In this document: piece after piece, positions 9,488-20,811 of the stretch
How positions within the stretch are numbered: the stretch's first letter is position 1
How the letters are laid out: the number at the start of each line of letters is the position of its first letter
Source of the DNA: Thalassia testudinum
Taxonomy: Eukaryota > Streptophyta > Magnoliopsida > Alismatales > Hydrocharitaceae
Direction of reading: 5' to 3'
DNA: 64,000 bases
Assembly (NCBI GenBank): GCA_037157565.1
Contig: JAZHRO010000013.1
Coordinates: 119,240,001 to 119,304,000 of the forward strand
Program-made: the position numbers and the translations under genes
The notes under the pieces: generated by a model
Seen by the model: the letters and a program-made list of their open reading frames with translations, nothing else
Told to the model about the DNA's origin: nothing
Databases searched by the model: none

Positions 9488-12133
9488 TGTTTTAAAAGCT
9501 ACTTCGTAGTATAGGTCAAAATCGTTTGAAAAAAAATAATATTTATGCTCGAAAGAAATTCGTGGTCGAACACAGGGTGCAAGTAACAATTAACTCTCAA
9601 GATTGCAATTCTATCAATGTATAACAATAATTCCAAGCAAGAATGATATATATGATAAAGCAAATGTCAATGAAGCAAAAAGATTAGGGTAATTGGTGAT
9701 TCAAATCACCAATTACCCCAAAGCACAAATAAGCTCAAGTATCTTAAATAATGCAACAGTAATATCAATGCAACAGTAGTATCAGTCGAAGGTCAGGTCG
9801 ATCAATCGATGATGGAAGCCGTTTTCGTGCATTTTAAAGTCGTCAAAAATTGTAGTATAGACACACTAAAACGTTCATCAAAAAAATAATTTTGTAAAAA
9901 TAACGAGACTTGAGTCCCGGTTGTTCATCTATGGGAGGCTTTTAAGCAAATCTAAAGTTGATCTTTTCCACTCTACTTATTGAAAATCGCACGCTGGTTT
10001 CCAATCGTCGGTTAAAGTTTTGCCACTTTCATTGTGAACCCTGATTACATGTGCATATGTTAGATAAATGATGAAGGTGAAAGTGTGAGTTTTAGAACAC
10101 ATGATTCTAGTTATGTGGTTGTTTACGGAAAATGCATTAATAGTTAAATCCTCAATATTTTCTGGCACCGATATGCTGGTTGCAATAGATAATATTTAAA
10201 AATAAGTAACTTTGATCACACAAAATATATTGCAATCAATAAGCTCATGGTGATTCTCAACACAGATATATATATAAAAGTTTCTTTCATTCATTCAGAA
10301 GGATGTTTGCAACATGGAATTAGAGGAAAGCTTATAGAAGAAAGCTTGAAAACATAAAACTAGCTAATAGAAAACGATTGCATACAGGAATCTATGGGGG
10401 GATTTTGCATGCATCATTGGAGGAGAATAAAGAGCTACACTACTAAGTAGTAATAAAAGCATGTAAATATGAAGAACTAGCTACTAATCTAGTAGAAATA
10501 ATGGCATTCGGAGGTGATCTCCAATGGCCTTTGAGTGGTTGAGAGGAGGAGGGGCAGGCAATGGTGCTTAGGCCAACCCTTGGAGAGAGGTTGGAGAGGT
10601 GATCCAGCATCCTGGCGTGGAGATGGTGGTAGGCATGGTGAGCAACTCATGGAGGTGGAGTGGAAGTGAATGTAGCAAACCTAAATGGAAGTGAATAATG
10701 CCAAGAGATGGATGGGTGCAAATGACCACCCCTTAGGCCTTTTTATAGACCTAAGGGAAGCTCTCTAGAGAATTATGGAATTCTCTAGATAGGCCTATGG
10801 TGGGAGCTCATGGGAGAGTGAGAGAGAGAGGATGAATGGTGGTTTTTAGATCCACCAAATGTGGATCTAAAAATTGAATGGCTCTTGGTCGCTAATTTTA
10901 GCAACCAAGGCAACAACACATGGTAGAGAGTTCTAAAGAACTCTAGGCTAGGTATTTTCATGTGGATGGTGTGTGTGGGTGTGTATGGGTCAAAACCTAG
11001 GTGGCTAGGTTGATTAGGTTAGGTTCTAGTGGGTTTAGGTCAAGGTAGTTCTCAAATTAGGGTTGTAAACCCTAATTCACTAAGGTAAAGTGCAATTAAA
11101 CTTAATACAAGTTTAATTATGTGTGTGAAAGTTTAATTGAGAGTAAAATAACTCAATTAAGTTAGGTCTAGGTGAATTGGACTCTCATTGAGTCCAATTG
11201 GATAGTGTGTGTTGAGATCAGGGCTCAATTGGACTCAATGAGTCCAATTGAATAGGCTGATGGAATTGAGTAAGATCCAAGTCAATTAGGTTTAGTGAGG
11301 ACCTAATTAGGTCCTTACCAAGGTCTAGAGGTGATGTACTAGGGTTAGGGCTCCTTAATTTAGGTTCCTATGGGGTTAGAATTGGGTTTAGGGGCTAGAG
11401 ATCCAAGATCAAGGCTTGAATACCAAAACAAGAAATGGAGGACAGTATTAAACGTCTAATAATAGCATCAGACATCCTATAATGAAAAATTAGAAGTCTA
11501 GACTTATTTTCTGGACGTCTAATCAGAGTCAGAAGAGATTCTAGGTTCTATCTTGGGTATTCTGTAGAAATTGGATGTCTGACCAAGTGTCTGGACGTCC
11601 AATAACACTACAGAAGTAGGTTTAAGGTATGCAGGAGTTGGCTAAGGGTTTTGGATGTCCTATAACTCATCTGGACATCTAGATAGAGGTTGGAATTTGG
11701 GTTTTAACGTTTCCTAGGGTGCGGTGACCTAATCTAATGGTGGCTAAGGTTTAGGGAAGCTTCTAGGCTGTCCTAGGGCTAGGATGGTCCTAAGTTCTTC
11801 ATATTTTACTGCTTTATTCCTACTTAATAGAAAAGCATACCTTAACTCCCTTACATTATTATCTATTACATCTAAGCTAGGTCTTCTGCTCTAGCTCTGC
11901 TGCAACACTAGTTATTCCAGCTTCAGATCCAGCTTCCGATCTACCTTCTGGTCAGCTTATTACCTGTAATTGTCATAATGCACCTAATCAGTACATTATA
12001 TCATTATTTTATGCATAGCTAAAGGAAAGCAGTAAGGATGCAAGTAATGCTTATGCATGCGTGAATTACCCTAACTTATGCTAAGTCCTAGCCTAATTTA
12101 GGTCAATTAAGACCTATGATTGCTGTGCAATCA
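9488..12133 (-). repeat. E6: lone LTR
   Basis: A 2646-bp LTR on the minus strand, from TGATTGC-ACA-GCAATCA (12133) to ...GCTTTTAAAACA (9488). TATA-like TCTATAAAAAGG lies at about 10738-10748 with an 11-bp hairpin beside it (10764-10789) and the promoter repeat CTTGGTCGCTAA...TTAGCAACCAAG (10883-10908). The U5 box CCTGTGTTCGACC lies near 9572. No primer binding site or polypurine tract flanks it, so it is a solo LTR. The flanks do not give a matching duplication (TTTGA left, GTCGA right). Confidence 0.75.
11448..11682 (-). repeat. Four diverged hairpin repeats in the E6 LTR
   Basis: Four units of about 30-36 bp at 11448-11484, 11489-11524, 11568-11603 and 11650-11682. Each is an imperfect inverted repeat with a GAYGTCT/GGACGTC type arm pair. 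They resemble the single hairpin at 2772-2799 of E1. Confidence 0.65.
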
Positions 12134-12799
12134 GTCGACCTAAACAGTAGGTGCTACAGTGCTAGGGAAGCACTATTCTTCTTTATCCTTTTCCTCTTCT
12201 CTTCTTCTTTGCCTTGGCTTCATCCACATAGGGGCTCTGATTTTGGCTAAGTGTCGAAATATGCTCAGAGCAAAACCCTCCCTTGACCCGTGCACTCTAT
12301 CTCTCTTTCTCTCTCTGGGTTCTACTCTCCCAGAGTCTTCCACAGTCACGGGTAATCGAATTTGGATCTAAGCGCACCCAGGACCAGAGTAGCGGGCATG
12401 GGTCACAGCTGAGGTGTGTGCGGGTTAGGAGGGTTGAGTTGGAGCCAAGCGCACGTGCACAGTGTCTCGGGCGAGGCGGTGTGAATGGGTGGTGGGGGAC
12501 CTCACCCCCAAGTGTGTTGACGCGATAAGCCCCAATCACATTTTACTTTTATGCGCTGCAGAAGATCCGTCGCTCTACGATGTGGGACTAAATTCCCTAC
12601 CTTGTTTCTTCCCATGAGTTACAGGTCGTGAATGTTCGAATTGGCAATGGAGACGACCCCTGCAGCTGCAATTGACGACCTTGGGAGGTTCCTGGAACTG
12701 GTTCGCACCACCTGGAGTGGACACCTGGGCTGTAGCTGCAAGAACAGCATTTGAAGCTTGGCCAAAGAAGTTTGTCAATGGCGAAGATGACCTGAAGAC
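12134..12799 (-). repeat. E4 3' LTR, distal part
   Basis: Continuation of the LTR at 38120-39746, separated by the insertion of A. Read on the minus strand it aligns with E1 2235-2600: TCCCACATCG, GGGGTGAGGTCCC, CCTGGT and a GAGAGAG run all recur in order. The last few hundred bases expected from E1 are missing; the E6 LTR starts instead at 12133. Bases 12795-12799 (AAGAC) are the target duplication of A. A 67-codon open frame on the minus strand (12575-12778) matches nothing I know. Confidence 0.75.
12795..12799. other. Target-site duplication of A, left copy
   Basis: AAGAC, identical to 38120-38124. It fixes the element ends and shows that the DNA on both sides was once continuous. Confidence 0.92.
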
Positions 12800-15610
12800 T
12801 GGTGTTAAGCCCGAATAGGTTGTTAATATGGTGATTTTATCGTTGAAATGTGTATAGTGGTTAACCTAAATCGGACCTAACCATCTCTTTACAAAATTTT
12901 TTAACTTGGCCTACTTGATTTTATCTTGTCACTTTTAGGCCTAGGATTGAACTCAAGGAAGTGGGGTTACAAGTCAATTTTCTATGCCTTTCCTACAATG
13001 AGCTTCTTCAGTTCGTTTATTGTGTTTTTGGTGTTTTTCTTATTTAGAATTTTCTTTTTGGTAATCTTTGTCCTTGAGGCACACCCTCAAAATTGGGTTC
13101 TTGGCTTTGAGCCAAAATAGAGTTCCAAAACGAGTCTATCTATTCACAAGACGGGGTATCTGCAAGTCAAAGATTATCTTTTCTCTTTTATATATATAAT
13201 TTTTCTCTTTTTTTCTAAAAGGAAAGAGAAACAGAAATAAAGTAAATATAGTATATATATATATAGGTATATATTATGTATATAAATGGGTGGGGATGGA
13301 GTTGGAGATGGAGTGTAGCATGGTGTCGAGTCGGTCGTCATCTAGAAAGATGCAACCAATAGGACTAGGTGCCGCGTGGAGTATGGTGTAGGATGGATGG
13401 TGGAAGATGTATGTAATCACGCTTTTTGTATGCGTGTATCGAGGAATACCAGCAACTGGTGCAGATATTCCCACGATGCCCCGTATGGTAAATAATGTGA
13501 AAATATATGTATATATGTATATATGTAAATATATCTATATGTATATATGGTTATTTATAGGTATATATATGTATATATATATATGTATATATGTATATAT
13601 ATATAGATGATATATGTATAGATGTATATATATATATATATGTATGTATGTATATAATACTATATAGATGTCTATATATGTATATATATACATATATAAT
13701 AATATATGTATATATAGGTATACGTAGCTAGATATGTATGTATATGTTTATAGTAATATGTGTATATAGATATATGTAGCTAGATATATATATACATATA
13801 TATATATGTATGTATATATAAGTAGGTGTGTATATAAGTATATGTATATATATATATATATGTATCTATATTTAGTTATATAGGTAACAGTATATATATA
13901 GATATATGTATATTTATACATATATATGAATATAAATGTATGTATATATATCAGTATATATATGTGTATATATATATATAAGTATATAGATATATATATA
14001 TATATGTATGTATACTAATACATAAGTATATAGGTACTACTATATGTATAAATATAAGTATATATATATATGTATATATATATCAATATATATAAGTATA
14101 TATATAGGTATACGTATATATATATGTTTATAATAGAGTATAGGTGTGTGTGTGTGTGGAACTGTTAGTGTAGGTGTGTGTGAGCGTCGGTGTAAAGAGA
14201 GAGTGAGAGAGAGAGAGAGAGCGGGAGAGAGAGCAGCTGCACTGCTGAAGGCAAGGGTGCTGTTAGGGCATCTGGGCTTCAGGGTCAACGTCTGATCCAC
14301 ACGCGCATGTGCAGGCGTGCATTCGGAAAGAGGAGCGCGCGGGAGGATTGGGCACGGAGAGGAAAGGTAGCGCACAGCGTTGCGTAGAGTTGCTGGAACG
14401 GGTGCTCGCAGGCACGGGCGAAGGGACCGGGCGAAGCAGACACGCGGGCTAGTGCGGGTGACGTTGGGGTAGACGAGTAGGAGGGCGCGCACAGGGGCGA
14501 GGGCCGGTTGTGGCGCGCCGCGTGACCGGTAAAGTGAGGAACTCTCCGGTCACGCCACTGTAGCCACAGTGTCGCACAGACTCACGTTAATAGTGGCTAT
14601 AGTGGTCGTCTGCGCCGCGCAACCGGGAGGTGCAGGTGGTGTGAGTGTGGCCGGCTCTCGGCTGGCACCTGTGGGCTGGCGTGCGAGGAAGGAGGTCTGC
14701 ACTGGCCAGTTGCAGGCACAGAGAAGGTCGCGACAGAGCAGAGAAGCGGGAGGCGAGGTCTCTACAAGTGTGTGCGGAAGCTTGCGGGTGCTGCTGAGGT
14801 GCTTGGCCGGCTGCTGCAGAGGCACGCAGAGGCTAGTTGCGGATGGAAGCGAACGTGCGATAGAGCGAAGAAGCGGGAGGCGGAGAGACGACACAGGTGC
14901 ACGTGGAAGGGGCTGGGGCTGCTGTTGCTGCTGCCGAGCTTTGAGCTTCAGACCTTGAAGTGTGTGGCCATGGCTGAAGGTGTGGGAACGTAAAAAAAAT
15001 GAGAACAGAGCCACCACGCCCACCGGCTCTTTGAAGAGCTGGGCGGTGGTGGTCTCACTGTGGTGGTGTGCACCACAGTGAGGGCTCCTACCTGCCGGGT
15101 GTCTCCTTGGAGGAGGAGGGTCGGTGTATGGAGGGAGACGGAGGAGAGGGTGGTAGCCTGGAGAGTTGCTGTGTTGGGGTTTTTTTCGTGGAAGGACCAG
15201 GCTTTCCCTTGCGAGAAGGAGCCGTGGCATTTTATAGGAGAAGAAGGCATGGCCGTGCATGGCCATGGCAGGGAATGGCAGCCGCAGGGAAGGGCTGGCA
15301 AGGAGAGGGATGGAGAGTAGGGAATGGCAAGTTGTAGCCGCGGGAAGCATGGCTTGAGGAGAAGTTGCAGCCGCAGGAAGCATTTCAAAATCAAGAGGGA
15401 AAAAAAATAAAATGATGGTGGATTTTGCAAAGATGCACTTGAGGAAAAAAGTAAAATGCAAGGCCACTTATTTCATTCTCCTCCCCTCTCAATTAAATGC
15501 ATGCATGCATGCATTTTTACAATGCAACTATGGAGTCCTAATATGCATTGGTAATGCTAGGAAATAGCACAAGATGACACAATTGCAGGCGTATTTTTGC
15601 GGTGCAATCA
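12800..15610 (-). repeat. Element A 3' LTR
   Basis: A 2811-bp LTR on the minus strand, TGATTGCACC...ACACCA. TATA-like CCTATAAAATG lies at about 15229-15240, so most of the LTR is downstream of the start of transcription. That part holds a GC-rich block (about 14230-14990), a (GT)n/(GA)n run and then a TATA-rich tract of about 0.95 kb. A U5 box related to CCTGCGTTCGACC lies near 12945. The 305-codon open frame at 14550-15467 begins upstream of the TATA box and is broken in the other LTR, so I do not call it a gene. Confidence 0.92.
13185..14135. repeat. TATA/TATG tract inside the A LTR
   Basis: About 950 bases of almost purely alternating pyrimidine-purine sequence (TA and TG steps). The same tract occurs in the partner LTR (about 24770-25720), with many indels, so it was part of the element when it inserted. 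It is able to form Z-DNA or cruciforms. The small open frames in it are composition artefacts. Confidence 0.9.
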
Positions 15611-15647
15611 TAACCCCATACCTATCTTTTGCTAGTCCCTAGCAAAA
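15611..15647 (-). other. Element A polypurine tract and pre-PPT hairpin
   Basis: On the minus strand, TTTTGCTA-GGGAC-TAGCAAAA (15647 to 15627) is followed by GATAGGTATGGGGTTA, abutting the 3' LTR at 15610. Confidence 0.85.
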
Positions 15648-16886
15648 TAGTATTTAGAAATGTTCTTAAGCTGAAGATTTTCTTCTGAGGCGATATAGGT
15701 GTGTTTATTGTTGGATATTGTGAGAACCATTTGTGTAGAAGACTATCAATACTTTAAGTCTCACATGACATAGATCATCTCTCGACTAACCAGGACTCTT
15801 GATATTTAAACCTTAAGTACGATTTCCAAGATCCAGGGGGTTTTTACCATACTCGAGAGCTCAAGAGATTATGGCTTGTGCATAGTGAAGGATCAAGACT
15901 AACTAAATGAACATTAAGGCTCAAACCCAGGGTTTCACGAATTTTTAAGTAAAGGTTGGTCCCAGTTTCAGCTTGTGTCTTCGGATTGACCCTTAAGAAG
16001 GTGACGGAAAACTCAACTCCCATTTTCTGACATTTGTGGCTCACAGGAAAATAAGGTATTTGTAACCTGCTCTGAAGAACTTCTTGTAGGGCGAAGACTT
16101 TACAGACATTTGTGAGATTTACTGACTTATTTGCTTCTTTTTTTTTCTGAAACACATGTCAGTATATCTCTTACAACATTTTTTTGAAGGAGCACACTTT
16201 TCTTTTTGGTGGGAGAGTTTCTTTTTGGTAGAAAGAGTTTCTCCTAAACACAAGACTAAAACCTGGGATAAAAAGTATACCTACGCGCACAGGTAAGGAC
16301 TCCACCTTCCCTAATGAACACTAGGGTTGGATCTTATGTTCACCTGGTCTTTCCTGATATGTGTAGTGTGAACCAAGTTTACTTAAGCTCTCAAGTAAAA
16401 GCAAACCAACGGATCCTGTACTAGTATCTCAGGTACAAGAATACATCCTTAGTTAGGAGCGATTCTGATCTATTTTGTCAATGCTCAAGTGAATTAAGCC
16501 CGAGCCTGAGTAAATCACGCTTCTGTGGCCTGGAAAGCCTTCAAAACAGAGATTGAATATCCATAAACACTTATTGTATTTTGGTTTCAGCCTTTAGATC
16601 ATTACTAAACACCATTTTCTCTCTGTTTATATATATATATATATAGAAACTACATGATACCATAAAATACCCAGATCCTAAGGATGCCTATCCCCCCCCA
16701 TGCTAATCAATGCTATGTCCTTATATGCATGCAGGGAAGGGTAGAGAAAGGACGAAAGATCGGGTAAGGAGAGCTGAAGTGCAGGGTATATAACAGGGTG
16801 GTAGGGTGGGTGGATGGTGGGTGGTGAAGTTAAAAGTGAAGCGATCGTAACAATGAAGTGAAAAGTGATGGTGGATGGTGAGTGTT
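15648..16886 (-). other. Element A 3' non-coding region
   Basis: About 1.2 kb between integrase and the polypurine tract. I see no envelope-like or other coding frame; the small open frame at 15844-16155 has no family resemblance. It holds a short (TA)n run near 16630. Confidence 0.7.
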
Positions 16887-16926
16887 GTTGGGGTGCCTCC
16901 CAACGAGCGCTGAATTTAACGTCACC
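16887..16926 (-). other. Post-pol hairpin motif in A
   Basis: On the minus strand CCAGCTGGTGACGTTAAA is followed by TTCAGCGCTC and then a perfect 6-bp stem GTTGGG-AGGCAC-CCCAAC (16904 to 16887). It begins about 27 bases after the integrase stop. Counterparts: N 34655-34700, E4 41303-41345, E8 46583-46622. Confidence 0.8.
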
Positions 16927-16952
16927 AGCTGGACTTAGAATGAGGCAAAGAA

Positions 16953-17828
16953 TTAGTTACCCTCCCGCAGGGTAACGGTTTCTCCAATGGGGGCAAGTTC
17001 ATGAGTCAGATAGGGTTTCAAACGCTGCCCGTTGACCATAAATTTACCCCCAGATTTGGGATCTTCGATCTCGACATCCCCGTTGGGGAATGGTCTTGAG
17101 ACTAGGAAAGGACCAGTCCATTTGGACTTCAATTTCCTAGGAAAGAATTTGAGTCGGGCATTGTAGAGCCAAACTTGCTGAGATGGCTCAAATTCTTTTT
17201 GCCGAATACGGCTGTCATGAAAAGCCTTAGTGCATTGTTTAAAGGTTAAAGTAGAATCATAGGCTTCACGACGGAGCTCCTCCAGCTCTTGGAGTTGGAG
17301 TTTCCTTTCTCGACCACACAGGTCTGGGTCGAGGTTACATTGGCGAACCGCACAATAAGCACGGTGCTCCAACTCCACGGGCAAATGACAAGGCTTCCCG
17401 TAAATGATTCTATACAGAGACATACCAAGGGGAGCCTTGAAGGTGGTCCGATATGCCCGAAGTGCGTCAATTAGCTTGTTGGACCAATCCTTACGGTCAG
17501 GCCGAACCATTTTTTGGAGAATTTGCTTGATTTGCCGATTCGACACTTCCACCTGGCCGTTCGTCTGAGGATGATACGGGGATGCAATACGATGGTGGAC
17601 TCCATACTTCCTCAGAAGTGCCCGAAAAGAAGCATGGGTAAAGTGGCTTCCTCCATCTGAGATAATGGCTCCAGGGATCCCAAAGCATGCGAAGATGTGG
17701 TCTTTGACAAATCGGGTGGAAATAACATGGTCAGCACGGCGCATGGGAATAGCCTTGATCCATTTCGAAACATAGTCAACGGCGATGAGGATGAATTCGA
17801 AGCCATTGGAAGGAGGAAAGGGACCCAT
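16953..17828 (-). CDS. Element A integrase, catalytic core and C-terminus
   Basis: A 291-residue open frame holding most of the integrase, the enzyme that joins element DNA to the host chromosome. The catalytic Asp residues are visible in AVDYVSKW (about residue 18) and ISDGGSHF (about residue 60), and the Glu in [11 protein letters not shown] (about residue 94), as expected for a DDE enzyme. The C-terminal part has KWTGPF and NGQRLKPYL, a GPF/Y-like module. The apparent Met is internal: the true N-terminus, with the HHCC finger, is in the frame that ends at 17612. A one-base change near 17835-17840 shifts the frame, so the copy cannot make whole integrase. The post-pol hairpin follows the stop. 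Confidence 0.88.
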   Translation of the reverse strand: MGPFPPSNGFEFILIAVDYVSKWIKAIPMRRADHVISTRFVKDHIFACFGIPGAIISDGGSHFTHASFRALLRKYGVHHRIASPYHPQTNGQVEVSNRQIKQILQKMVRPDRKDWSNKLIDALRAYRTTFKAPLGMSLYRIIYGKPCHLPVELEHRAYCAVRQCNLDPDLCGRERKLQLQELEELRREAYDSTLTFKQCTKAFHDSRIRQKEFEPSQQVWLYNARLKFFPRKLKSKWTGPFLVSRPFPNGDVEIEDPKSGGKFMVNGQRLKPYLTHELAPIGETVTLREGN

Positions 17829-19417
17829 GAAATCAATTCCCAGATGTCGAAGATTTCTGCAGCTAGGATGGGTTGTAAGGGCATCATGTCAAGACGTGAC
17901 ATTGACCCTAATGACTGGCACCTAGTGAAATGCTTGGAATAATTGTGTGCATCCTGGTGAAGGGAGGGCCAAAAGAAACCGCACTGCAACACCTTGGCTG
18001 CAGTTTTCCTCCCAGAGAAATGGCCTCCGCAGGCCTGATCGTGGCAGAAGGATAGCACACTGGGGAACTCGCTGTCAGGAATACAGTGACGGATGATTTG
18101 ATCAGCACCTATCCGAAAAAGAAGTGGATTATCCCAGAAATAATACTTTGCTTCTGCCATGAGACGCTCATGCTGGTTTTTAGGCCAATCACATGGAAGG
18201 GATCCAGAAGCAAGGTAATTGCCAATGTCGACATACCACGGTCCACTTACCGCATTTATTGCCAATAGGTGCTCATCAGGAAAAATTTCATTGATCGGCA
18301 GAGTAAGTCCAATATGGTCAGGGTCTAGTTTGGAAAGGTGATCAACCACAACATTCTGGGCTCCAACCTTATCGCGAATCTCATTGTCAAATTCCTGGAG
18401 CAAAAGGATCCAACGAATCAGTCTAGGCTTGGCATCCTTCTTGTGCATGAGATGGCGAATGGCCGCGTGATCAGTGAAAACAATAACGTAAGAGCCCAGA
18501 AGGTAAGAGCGGAATTTCTCCAGCCCAAAGACGACCGCCAGTAGTTCCTTTTCAGTGGTAGTATTATTACGCTGGGCCTCGTCCAACGTCTTACTGGCAT
18601 AGTACACCACGAAGGGGTGTCTATCGCATCTTTGTCCCAGGATGGCTCCGACTGCAAGGTCGGAAGCGTCACACATGAGTTCAAAGTCGAGGGACCAATT
18701 AGGCAGCTGGAGAACAGGGGCCTTAGTGACAGCATTGCGCAACTGCGTGAATGCTTGTATACAGTCGGGGCCCATATCGAAGGGTACGTCGGTTGATAGG
18801 AGATGAGTTAAGGGTCGAGAAATTTTGGAGAAGCCTTTGATGAATCTCCTATAGAAACCAGCATGTCCCAAGAAGGAGTGGATTTGTTTGACAGAGCCAG
18901 GCACAAGTAAATCAACAATGACATCGAGCTTAGCTCTGTCAACCTTGATACCACTATTGGAGATGATATGTCCGAGAACAATTCCCTCGTGTACCATAAA
19001 ATGACTTTTTTCCCAGGAAAGCACGAGGTTTACATCAATACATCTCCTAAGGATACGAGTCAGGTTGGAAAGACATTTGTCGAAAGATGGTCCAAAGACG
19101 GAAAAGTCATCCATGAAGACCTTGAGAAAGTCACCCACCATGTCATGGAATATCACCAGCATACATCTCTGGAAAGTTGCTGGCGCGTTGCAAAGTCTGA
19201 ACGACATCCTTCTAAATGCGAAGGTGCTGAAAGGGCAGGTAAAAGTGGTTTTCTCTTGGTCTCGGGGGTCAATTGCCACCTGGTTATATCCTGAGAATCC
19301 ATCCAGGAAACAGAAAAATTTATTTCCCGCTAACCACTCCAGGATTTGGTCAATGAATGGTAGCGGAAAGTGATCTTTCTTGGTTGCAGCATTGAGTTTC
19401 CTATAATATACACACAC
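17612..19417 (-). CDS. Element A reverse transcriptase, RNase H and integrase N-terminus
   Basis: A 601-residue open frame. [21 protein letters not shown] at the start, [12 protein letters not shown], and the catalytic FMDDFSVFG at about residue 110. The RT-RNase H connection has [13 protein letters not shown] and [12 protein letters not shown]. RNase [39 protein letters not shown] and the WILLLQEFD...DHLSKL tail with its Asp. The integrase finger has H-x-C style residues ([18 protein letters not shown]). After EIFDIW the frame departs from the family pattern, the mark of a frameshift, and the last residues are not genuine protein. RT and RNase H themselves look intact; the frame lacks its real start because of a stop near 19450. 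Confidence 0.9.
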   Translation of the reverse strand: MCVYYRKLNAATKKDHFPLPFIDQILEWLAGNKFFCFLDGFSGYNQVAIDPRDQEKTTFTCPFSTFAFRRMSFRLCNAPATFQRCMLVIFHDMVGDFLKVFMDDFSVFGPSFDKCLSNLTRILRRCIDVNLVLSWEKSHFMVHEGIVLGHIISNSGIKVDRAKLDVIVDLLVPGSVKQIHSFLGHAGFYRRFIKGFSKISRPLTHLLSTDVPFDMGPDCIQAFTQLRNAVTKAPVLQLPNWSLDFELMCDASDLAVGAILGQRCDRHPFVVYYASKTLDEAQRNNTTTEKELLAVVFGLEKFRSYLLGSYVIVFTDHAAIRHLMHKKDAKPRLIRWILLLQEFDNEIRDKVGAQNVVVDHLSKLDPDHIGLTLPINEIFPDEHLLAINAVSGPWYVDIGNYLASGSLPCDWPKNQHERLMAEAKYYFWDNPLLFRIGADQIIRHCIPDSEFPSVLSFCHDQACGGHFSGRKTAAKVLQCGFFWPSLHQDAHNYSKHFTRCQSLGSMSRLDMMPLQPILAAEIFDIWELISWVPFLLPMASNSSSSPLTMFRNGSRLFPCAVLTMLFPPDLSKTTSSHALGSLEPLSQMEEATLPMLLFGHF

Positions 19418-19980
19418 TCTCCAAGATGTAGGAGTGCGTGTAGGGATGGATTAGCCCCTGTCATTGACACGGATGGTGAGTCCTACCTTTTTGGGCACAA
19501 CGTGAATCAGACTCACCCAGGGCTATCGCTGATCGGGTAGATTATACCCGCATCCAACCACTTAATAATTTCTTTCTTAACGACCTCTCGCATGTTAGGG
19601 TTGAGATGTCGCTACATCTCACAGGAAGGTCGAGCCTCCTCCTCCGTATATATATGGTGAGTGCAGTAGGAGGGGCTAATGCCAGATAAGTCTGATAAGG
19701 ACCATCCAATAGCTGCCTTGTGTTCTATGAGGACCTTAGTTAGTTTGAACTCTTGCTCCCTGGTCAATTTTGAACTGATGATTACAGGGAGCATTTCATT
19801 TGGTCTCAGGAAAACATACTTAAGTGTACTGGCCAGCTCTTTCAGCTCGGGAGTGGATGGTGAAAGATCTGGCATTTCATGGGACGAGAGTGTCCCAGGC
19901 GGGTTGGAGAACAAGTTAGGAGGAAGAAATTGGCCTTTAGATTGGCCAAGAAGAGGGGTTTCTTGGATGGATGGATCCAA
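19418..19980 (-). pseudogene. Element A protease-RT linker
   Basis: An open stretch at 19612-19980 holds LKYVFLRPNEMLPVI, HKAAIGWSLSDLSGI and SYCTHHIY, the segment that joins protease to RT in this lineage. Stops near 19612 and 19453 break it before RT. In an intact element this would be one frame from gag or protease into RT. Confidence 0.8.
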
Positions 19981-19992
19981 AAAGGAATAACC

Positions 19993-20811
19993 CTAGTGAG
20001 AAGTATATGGGATCAAAGTCCCAGTGTGGATTTGTAAATCCGCCTGATTTTGTGGGGAAGAAAGGGTAATCAGGTCTTCAAGAGTGTGGACCGGCGGTGA
20101 GTAGCCCGGATATGACTCAGACCACAAGGTATGGGAAGCGGAGAAAACCTCGTCAGAAGTCTGGTCAGGAGAAGGTACGGGACAAGGGTGGGATGGGGGA
20201 ACGTCACAATATGTGTTGGTCAAGCAGTCATCAGTGTTTATAGGTAATCCGCAGTAGTCCGAATAGGTCCCAATTAGCCTGATACACGCGCTGACGGCCA
20301 TGTCCTCGTCAGACGTGTCATCCTCGATGCAATCGCAATCAAAGTTCTTGGCTGCCTTGAAGATGTTAAGCTTGATCTTTTCAGATCCAATGGCAATCTC
20401 AATACAGCCTGACTCGCAGTCGATATGGGCGCAGGCTGTGGCCAAGAAAGGTCGACCGAGGATGATCGGACAATCAGAAAGTGAACTAGGAACTTCCATA
20501 TCTAAAATAAGAAAGTCAGCAGGAAAACAGAGACTGTCGACCCTAACCACCACGTCTTGCACCACACCCTTTGGGATTTTGACAAAATGATCTACCAACT
20601 GTAGCGTGACAGGGGTGGGTATCAGATTTCCCAAGGAAAATTTTTTGAGCATGATGGTCAGTATGAGATTTATGGAAGATCCTAGATCAAGTAGGGCATG
20701 GTTAAAACTACAGCCTTGGATGCTACAGGAAATAAGCGGTGTGCCCAGATCTTTCTGCTTCGGTGGTAGGTTTGACAGTATAGCACAACTCGCATGAGGC
20801 GAGAGAACCAC
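19993..20811 (-). CDS. Element A aspartic protease
   Basis: A 272-residue open frame containing the retroviral-type protease that cleaves the Gag-Pol polyprotein. The active site reads ALLDLGSSINLIL (about residue 40), with Asp-Leu-Gly in place of the common Asp-Thr/Ser-Gly, which is usual for Athila-like elements. Further on are FPADFLILDMEV and PIILGRPFLATA, the flap and the hydrophobic-hydrophobic-Gly segment. An acidic, Ser/Pro-rich tail follows. It lies between the gag tail and the RT linker. Confidence 0.88.
   Translation of the reverse strand: MVLSPHASCAILSNLPPKQKDLGTPLISCSIQGCSFNHALLDLGSSINLILTIMLKKFSLGNLIPTPVTLQLVDHFVKIPKGVVQDVVVRVDSLCFPADFLILDMEVPSSLSDCPIILGRPFLATACAHIDCESGCIEIAIGSEKIKLNIFKAAKNFDCDCIEDDTSDEDMAVSACIRLIGTYSDYCGLPINTDDCLTNTYCDVPPSHPCPVPSPDQTSDEVFSASHTLWSESYPGYSPPVHTLEDLITLSSPQNQADLQIHTGTLIPYTSH

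Noticed and set aside
12575..12778. A host exon on the minus strand
   Set aside because: The region is the distal part of the split E4 LTR, aligned with E1, and the frame resembles nothing known.
13500..14130. A CRISPR-like or satellite array
   Set aside because: The repeats are irregular dinucleotide steps with no fixed unit or spacer, and the genome is plant nuclear.
14550..15467. A 305-codon open frame on the minus strand
   Set aside because: It starts upstream of the TATA box of the A LTR and covers promoter and leader. The other LTR has it only in part and with differences. It matches no known family.
16953..16960. An envelope-like gene downstream of integrase in A, as some Athila elements have
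   Set aside because: The 1.3 kb after integrase shows no long frame, signal peptide or membrane segments.
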